The notes beneath the pieces are model-generated. The model saw only the letters and a program-made list of their open reading frames with translations. It was not told the DNA's origin and made no database searches. Below, piece after piece: positions 5,475 to 9,336 of a stretch of 9,336 nucleotides of DNA. The position numbers and the translations under genes were made by a program. The DNA comes from JBOHNS01 sp050730835 (GTDB taxonomy: Bacteria; Patescibacteriota; Saccharimonadia; Saccharimonadales; UBA4665): assembly GCA_050730835.1 (NCBI GenBank), contig JBOHNS010000026.1:1-9336 (forward strand). The letters run 5' to 3'. Each line of letters begins with the position of its first letter. Position 1 is the first letter of the stretch.

Positions 5475-5599
5475 TAGGCTTTTGTGCTTAAAGTGCAGTT
5501 TGGGTTAGGTTGTGAGTAGCGGACGTAGCTGTATTGAAATACAGCGGAGGAGCAACAGAGCAGACCGGCTCAAAATGTGCCAAGCAGAAAAGCCGCCTA
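5475..5599 (+). mobile_element. 125-bp hairpin element, copy 2 (MITE-like, TA-bounded)
   Basis: This is the second copy of the element at 1272-1396, with the same 125-bp length, TAGG start and CCTA end. Shared blocks with copy 1 are TGCAGTTTGGG (5494-5504), GACGTA (5522-5527), a TATTG-containing hairpin, GCGGA and GGAGC near 5544-5553, and CAAAATGTGC (5571-5580). The outer arms differ in sequence from copy 1 but still pair with each other (TAGG, then CTTTTGTGCTT, against AAGCAGAAAAG and CCTA with a small bulge). The core hairpin here is GCTGTATT-GA-AATACAGC (5528-5545). Its right end is the TAG stop codon of nrdJ. Lying just after nrdJ, the hairpin could also help end or stabilise that transcript. 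Confidence 0.65.
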
Positions 5600-8395
5600 C
5601 GAACAGCCAGTGGTCGAACCGCAAGAAGTGCAAACATAACAGCTGCCGGAGCGCTGAGTTTGGTTGCCGCAGCTGTAGCAGAGTGGCGCTGTGGAATCGA
5701 CAACGAGCGGTTTCAACTCATTCTCGGCCGCGTTATAGGCCGCTGAATTAAGCGGCGCAAGCTCTGGCGGCTTTTGACCGGCAGGCAATTTCATATCAAC
5801 TTCTGCAGTAATTATCTGGTCGGTCGTATCGTTTTCTATTAAAGCAATTTGCTTATCCGGCATGTCTTCGATGTTGGCGAGGCCAAGTTCCAGGCGATCG
5901 TCAAAAGACAAATAGCTTAGTGCTAGCCGCCGGGCGATAAAATCAACCATCGATGAGGCTGTACGAATGGCCGAATCGTCGGTGATGCCAGCCGGTGCAA
6001 ACGATGTATTTAAGAACGATTTGATGTAAGTTTTGAGCGGCACGCCGTACTGCAAACCGTGGCTCAGCGAGATAGCGAAAGCATCCATAATGCCGCGCAG
6101 CGTCGAGCCGTGCTTAGCGAAATTGATGAATATTTCGCCAGGCGAGCCATCTTCGTATTCGCCGACTATCAAGTAGCCGTGGCTGCCGGCAACAGTTAGT
6201 GAAAAAGTTTTGGAGCTGCGAATTTTGGGCAGCTCGCGGCGCACGGCGCCGCTAAGTACAATTTTATCGTCCAAAGTCGCAGCGGCTGCGGCTGGAGCGG
6301 CCAGCTTTTCGGCATCTTTTTTGGCCATGGCCAGCGGCTGGGCGACTTTGGAATTATCGCGGTAAATGGCGACCGACTTTAAACCCATATGCCAGGCGTC
6401 AACGTGCAATTGCTCGATGTCTTCGACCGACACATCGGCCGGCATATTAACTGTTTTGCTAATCGCGCCCGACAAAAATGGTTGTACTGCTGACATCATT
6501 TTTACGTGTCCGGTGTAGTGAATAGCGTTGTCGCCCATGGAGCAGGCAAACACCGGCTCGTGCTCCTGCTTGAGGTGAGGTGCGCCAAGTATTGTTTTTT
6601 CTACGTCAATATAGCCAATTATTTCGTCGGTTTGGGATTTGGTATAGCCGAGCGCCTTCAAGGCCCGCGGCACAGTTTGATTGACGATGCTCATGGTGCC
6701 GCCGCCAACTAGTTTTTTCAGTTTTACCAAGCCTAAATCCGGCTCAATGCCGGTTGTATCGCAGTCCATCATCAGACCTATAGTGCCGGTCGGTGCCAAC
6801 AAGCTGGCCTGAGCATTACGAACTCCGTACAAATCCGCCAATTCCACAGCTTCATCCCAGGCGCTGCTGGCAGCACTCAGCAACTCTTCCGGCACCAGGC
6901 TAGCATCAATTTTAGAAACTTCTTGGGCGTGCATATTTAGCACTTTTAGCATGGCTTCGCGGTCCTTGTGAAAGCCCGCAAACGGACCAACTCGGCGCGC
7001 CAACTTAGCACTAACTGCGTAGGCGTGTCCAGTCATCAAAGCAGTAATGGTAGCGGCTTGGGCTCGGCCCTCTTCAGAATCATAGGGCAAACCTTGAGCC
7101 ATCAATAACGCGCCTAAATTAGCGTAGCCGATGCCCAACTGGCGATAGGCTCGCGCCGTCTTGCCAATACTCTCGGTTGGATAAGATGAGTAGCCGACTA
7201 AAATTTCCTGGGCCGTAAATATAATTTCCACCGTGTGTTTAAAACTTTTGATGTCAAAAGTGTTGTCGTCAAATAAAAATTTAAGCAAATTAAGTGAGGC
7301 TAAATTACAAGCAGAATTATCCAGGTGCATGTATTCGCTGCACGGATTGCTACCGTTGATTGGTCCAGCGTTTGGCGCGGTATGCCAGCGATTGATGGTC
7401 GTATCGAACTGCATGCCCGGATCAGCACATTCCCAAGTGGCGGCCGCAAACTGGCGCATTAATTCACGCGCCTTGATAGTTTTGACGGTTTTGCCGGTGG
7501 TAACGGCTTTTAAATCCCAATCGTCGTCGCGCTCGACCGCTTGCATAAACTCGTCAGTTACACGCACCGAAATATTGGCGTTTTGATATTGCACCGAAAA
7601 AGCATCCTTGCCATCCAGGCTCATATCCCAGCCAGCGTTTTGCAAATCGCGGGCTTTGCGCTCTTCAAGCACTTTACTAGTGATAAAATCTTGGATATCG
7701 GGATGATCGACGTCCAAAATTACCATTTTGGCAGCGCGGCGGGTTTTGCCTCCGCTTTTGATGGCGCCGGCCGAAGCATCGGCGCCGCGCATAAAGCTTA
7801 GCGGACCAGAAGCTGTGCCAGCACTCTTGCCCAGCGCTTCCACGGAAGACCTGAGCGGACTAAGATTAACCCCAGAGCCAGAGCCACCCTTAAAAATCAT
7901 ACCTTCTTCAACGTACCAATTCAGTATCGACGGCATGGTGTCTTCGATGCCCAAAATAAAGCAAGCGCTGGCCTGCTGCGCCCGTTCTTTAACGCCAATA
8001 TTAAACCAAACCGGTGAATTAAACGAAGCTCGTTGGGTAGCCAAAGCATACTTTAATTCTTCTCGAAAAGTTTCGGCTTCACTGCCGGCCGCGAAATAAT
8101 CCTCTTGAAGTCCCTGGCGCGTTATAGTATCTACCACGCGGTCGATAAGTTGCTTCAGCGATCTTTCGCGGTCTTTTGAGCCAGGCGTGCCGCTAAAATA
8201 TTTTTGAGCTACGATATTAATGGCATTCAGCGACCAGTTTTCCGGAAAATCAACAGCCTTTTGTTCAAAAACCGGTTTACCGCTAGCCGGATTGGCAATT
8301 AACGAATCTCGCTTAACCCACTTGAGTTCGTCGTAAGCCTTTTTACCGGCCGCTACGAATAAACGCTCTAGGACTGAATCGTTTGCTTGTACCAT
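5597..8395 (-). CDS. nrdJ: Adenosylcobalamin-dependent ribonucleotide reductase (class II)
   Basis: This 932-residue cytoplasmic enzyme reduces ribonucleotides to deoxyribonucleotides using a B12-generated thiyl radical. The motif NPCSE (350-354) carries the radical cysteine C352 with N350 and E354. The redox pair is C145 (ASAC) and C363 (SACNLAS), with the 11-residue C352-C363 spacing usual in the family. Further barrel landmarks are GSGSGVNLSPL (171-181) and LLAPTGTIGLMMDCDTTGIEPD (532-553). An Ala/Pro-rich linker (about 695-708) leads to a TSCPD-type domain (about 735-830). The tail has CYSC (906-909) and CYVCTSCGSTTGC (919-931), cysteines suited to re-reducing the active site. There is no N-terminal ATP cone. 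The ATG at 8393-8395 has a good ribosome binding site nine bases upstream. It stops at a TAG contributed by the hairpin element. It follows nrdR; no cobalamin riboswitch is seen. Confidence 0.96.
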   Translation of the reverse strand: MVQANDSVLERLFVAAGKKAYDELKWVKRDSLIANPASGKPVFEQKAVDFPENWSLNAINIVAQKYFSGTPGSKDRERSLKQLIDRVVDTITRQGLQEDYFAAGSEAETFREELKYALATQRASFNSPVWFNIGVKERAQQASACFILGIEDTMPSILNWYVEEGMIFKGGSGSGVNLSPLRSSVEALGKSAGTASGPLSFMRGADASAGAIKSGGKTRRAAKMVILDVDHPDIQDFITSKVLEERKARDLQNAGWDMSLDGKDAFSVQYQNANISVRVTDEFMQAVERDDDWDLKAVTTGKTVKTIKARELMRQFAAATWECADPGMQFDTTINRWHTAPNAGPINGSNPCSEYMHLDNSACNLASLNLLKFLFDDNTFDIKSFKHTVEIIFTAQEILVGYSSYPTESIGKTARAYRQLGIGYANLGALLMAQGLPYDSEEGRAQAATITALMTGHAYAVSAKLARRVGPFAGFHKDREAMLKVLNMHAQEVSKIDASLVPEELLSAASSAWDEAVELADLYGVRNAQASLLAPTGTIGLMMDCDTTGIEPDLGLVKLKKLVGGGTMSIVNQTVPRALKALGYTKSQTDEIIGYIDVEKTILGAPHLKQEHEPVFACSMGDNAIHYTGHVKMMSAVQPFLSGAISKTVNMPADVSVEDIEQLHVDAWHMGLKSVAIYRDNSKVAQPLAMAKKDAEKLAAPAAAAATLDDKIVLSGAVRRELPKIRSSKTFSLTVAGSHGYLIVGEYEDGSPGEIFINFAKHGSTLRGIMDAFAISLSHGLQYGVPLKTYIKSFLNTSFAPAGITDDSAIRTASSMVDFIARRLALSYLSFDDRLELGLANIEDMPDKQIALIENDTTDQIITAEVDMKLPAGQKPPELAPLNSAAYNAAENELKPLVVDSTAPLCYSCGNQTQRSGSCYVCTSCGSTTGCS

Positions 8396-8416
8396 AACAC
8401 CTTACTCCCTTTTTAA

Positions 8417-8439
8417 CTACATTTAATATTAATTTGTAG
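8417..8439. promoter_or_regulatory. 23-bp inverted repeat just upstream of the nrdJ ribosome binding site
   Basis: CTACA (8417-8421) and TGTAG (8435-8439) face each other around an AT-rich centre; with a G-U pair the RNA stem extends to seven pairs. It ends five bases from the Shine-Dalgarno sequence. It could be a translational hairpin or an operator. It does not match the NrdR-box consensus well, so no regulator is assigned. Confidence 0.35.
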
Positions 8440-8469
8440 CTGTTTTTATTAAAAATTTTTTAACTAACT

Positions 8470-8486
8470 GAACTAATTATTTGTTC
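8470..8486. promoter_or_regulatory. 17-bp GAAC-N9-GTTC palindrome, copy B
   Basis: GAACTAATTATTTGTTC is 14/17 identical to the palindrome at 44-60, with all changes in the centre and symmetry kept. It lies within the probable nrdJ leader, where the RNA could extend the stem with flanking CTA/TAG bases. Operator or RNA hairpin are both possible. Confidence 0.35.
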
Positions 8487-8597
8487 ACTAGCGGCCGCAA
8501 ACCTCGCATCTGCTAAGCCCATTATAAAGCATAGCTAAAGATTTTTATAAGCTTTACCGCCATGGCTTAGCCTTAAAAGTTGGCTTAATTTTAAAAA

Positions 8598-9068
8598 CTA
8601 ACTTATTTTTGTGCTGGTTTTACGTTTTTTCATGCCGAGCAGTTCCTTTTCGAAGCTTGTGACATCTTTGAAACGGCGGTAGACGCTGGCAAAACGGACA
8701 TAGGCGACTTCGTTAAGCTCCGCTAGGCGTTCCATGGCCAGATCGCCGATTATCGCCGAGCCAACTTCGGGTTCACCGTAAGCTTGCAGCTGCTGCTCTA
8801 TATCATTGACCAAACGCTCTAGTTGCAAGCCGGTAATGGAGGTTTTTTCCGCTGCCCGGTTCAAACCAGCCAGTAATTTATCCCTGCTAAACAGCTGGCG
8901 CGTACCATTGTTTTTGATGACCACTAATTGTGGCCGCTCAACACGCTCATAAGTCGTAAAACGATAACGACAACTAGGACACGCCCGACGCCGACGCACC
9001 GCCGCACCATCAGTAACATCGCGCGATTCGATGACTTTGGTGTCGCTCTGACATTGACTGCATTTCAT
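8598..9068 (-). CDS. nrdR: Transcriptional repressor NrdR
   Basis: This 156-residue protein is the nucleotide-sensing repressor of ribonucleotide reductase genes. The N-terminal zinc ribbon uses C3, C6, C31 and C34 (MKCSQC and ACPSC) and carries the diagnostic VIESRDVTDGAAVRRRRACP and RYRFTTYERVE stretches. Residues about 48-137 form the ATP-cone domain that reads ATP/dATP, beginning PQLVVIKNNGTRQLFSRDKLL and ending YVRFASVYRRF. Length is as expected. It lies 202 bp upstream of nrdJ on the same strand, so its target is evident, and NrdJ itself has no ATP cone. The ATG at 9066-9068 is fixed by the cysteine at residue 3. The nearest AAGGAG (9091 to 9086) is 17 bases away, unusually far. A short basic, Ser/Thr-rich tail (KKRKTSTKIS) follows the cone. 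Confidence 0.96.
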   Translation of the reverse strand: MKCSQCQSDTKVIESRDVTDGAAVRRRRACPSCRYRFTTYERVERPQLVVIKNNGTRQLFSRDKLLAGLNRAAEKTSITGLQLERLVNDIEQQLQAYGEPEVGSAIIGDLAMERLAELNEVAYVRFASVYRRFKDVTSFEKELLGMKKRKTSTKIS

Positions 9069-9127
9069 ATTATTCTTTTAAGCATCTCCTTATTAGATAT
9101 TTAAATGTGCTGCTCGCTACATAAGTT

Positions 9128-9143
9128 TACTCATATATAGTGC
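9128..9143. promoter_or_regulatory. Possible NrdR-box half match / promoter region of nrdR
   Basis: On the minus strand GCACTATATATGAGTA agrees with the left two-thirds of the NrdR-box consensus (acaCwAtATaTwGtgt) but not with its right half. NrdR usually binds paired boxes about three helical turns apart, and a partner box is not obvious here. TATATA in the same place could be a -10 box for nrdR. Autoregulation is possible but not shown. Confidence 0.25.
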
Positions 9144-9147
9144 TTAC

Positions 9148-9181
9148 GCAAACCATCATAACCCCACTAATGGGGCTTTGC
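9148..9181. terminator. Two-part hairpin between the right-edge gene and nrdR
   Basis: CCCCA-CTAA-TGGGG (9162-9175) forms a strong small stem, and GCAAA (9148-9152) with TTTGC (9177-9181) can form an outer stem around it with a nine-base bulge. It lies 55 bp after the stop of the partial gene at the right edge. It may end that transcript, although no clear T run follows on the minus strand. A structural role in the nrdR leader is less likely, because it lies upstream of the probable promoter. Confidence 0.35.
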
Positions 9182-9235
9182 AATGCTATTATTAATGTAT
9201 TATTTAGTACAAATTAGTCCAAACTTAAGTGTTAT

Positions 9236-9336
9236 TTAAGATAAATTATCCGAGTCGCCATCCTTGCGGCGCTTAGTTAGTCGGCGCATAAAGGACGGGC
9301 GTTTGTCTTCGTCGTCATCGTCGTTTTGATTAGTGC
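9236..9336 (-). CDS. C-terminal end of an unidentified gene, possibly ftsZ
   Basis: Only the last 32 codons are in the window, ending in TAA at 9236-9238. The frame reads an acidic run (QNDDDDEDKR), then PSFMRRLTKRRK, then DGDSDNLS. An acidic linker followed by a short PxF(L/M)RR-type basic peptide resembles the C-terminal peptide of FtsZ, which binds partner proteins in cell division. That resemblance is short and could be chance. The other two minus-strand frames close with stops or lack this composition. The gene reads toward nrdR, separated by about 167 bp and the hairpin at 9148-9181. Coding status is likely; identity is tentative. Confidence 0.5.
   Translation of the reverse strand, partial: TNQNDDDDEDKRPSFMRRLTKRRKDGDSDNLS

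Larger units (their letters stand above)
8396..8597 (-). promoter_or_regulatory. nrdJ leader: promoter, hairpins and ribosome binding site
   Basis: Reading toward nrdJ on the minus strand, TATAAT (8526 to 8521) could start a transcript near 8514 and give a leader of about 118 bases. The leader holds a stem built on the GAAC/GTTC palindrome (8470-8486, extended outward by CTA/TAG). It also holds a second hairpin (8417-8439) and the Shine-Dalgarno sequence AAAGGGAG (8412 to 8405), nine bases before the ATG. No B12-box or other cobalamin-riboswitch landmark is visible. A convincing terminator for nrdR was not found between 8527 and 8597, so readthrough from nrdR is also possible. Confidence 0.45.

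Noticed and set aside
5409..5475. T-box leader for ileS
   Set aside because: The stretch is too short and has no T-box core or specifier stem; it consists of heptamer repeats and promoter-like boxes.
5512..5751. Plus-strand open frames over the nrdJ end and the hairpin element
   Set aside because: They run antisense to nrdJ's cysteine-rich tail or across the hairpin, have overlapping alternatives in two frames, and lack any recognisable domain or start signal.
7233..8099. Plus-strand open frames antisense to nrdJ
   Set aside because: They are shadows of the strongly conserved nrdJ reading frame and have no domain resemblance of their own.
8396..8520. Cobalamin riboswitch before B12-dependent nrdJ
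   Set aside because: The leader is short and AT-rich, and no B12-box or paired GC-rich arms typical of the cobalamin riboswitch could be found.

Overview
The window looks like chromosomal DNA from a small-genome bacterium of the Candidate Phyla Radiation, most likely Saccharibacteria (TM7) or a close relative. That placement is an inference. It rests on an isoleucyl-tRNA synthetase of the archaeal/eukaryotic-like (type 2) kind, a stand-alone B12-dependent ribonucleotide reductase next to nrdR, short tightly packed genes, and several promoters whose -10 box sits directly in front of the start codon. No gene needs TGA as a sense codon, so the standard bacterial code fits and recoded CPR groups are unlikely.

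Layout: 1-296 is AT-rich and gene-free. A coiled-coil protein of unknown function (297-728, minus) is divergent from an AbrB-type antitoxin / PIN-domain toxin pair (1005-1806, plus). The toxin converges on rplU (ribosomal protein L21, minus), which follows ileS (minus). Upstream of ileS, and probably in one operon with it, is an 89-residue thioredoxin-fold-like protein with no cysteines. Then come nrdJ (B12-dependent ribonucleotide reductase) and its regulator nrdR, both minus. The right edge holds the last 32 codons of another minus-strand gene whose tail resembles, weakly, the C-terminal peptide of FtsZ.

The best candidate for something undescribed is a pair of 125-bp hairpin elements at 1272-1396 and 5475-5599. 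Both run from TAGG to CCTA, share internal blocks, fold into a long stem, carry no transposase, and sit exactly on the stop codon of a gene (the antitoxin and nrdJ), so that the element's own TAG is the stop. The stem arms differ between the copies, yet each copy's arms still pair with one another. One copy has split the toxin-antitoxin pair and supplies a spurious or co-opted ATG start for the toxin. They look like TA-targeted miniature elements comparable in size and design to RUP or Correia elements.

Other non-coding structure includes a five-fold GGTTCTA heptamer tract between two candidate promoters of the thioredoxin-like/ileS unit, a perfect 10-bp inverted repeat over the toxin-antitoxin promoter, two copies of a 17-bp GAAC-N9-GTTC palindrome (one in the nrdJ leader), and a TTGTCAT/ATGACAA-bounded dispersed-repeat remnant. 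Functionally the region combines deoxynucleotide supply (nrdJ under NrdR) with translation genes (ileS, rplU), interrupted by a stress-type toxin-antitoxin module.
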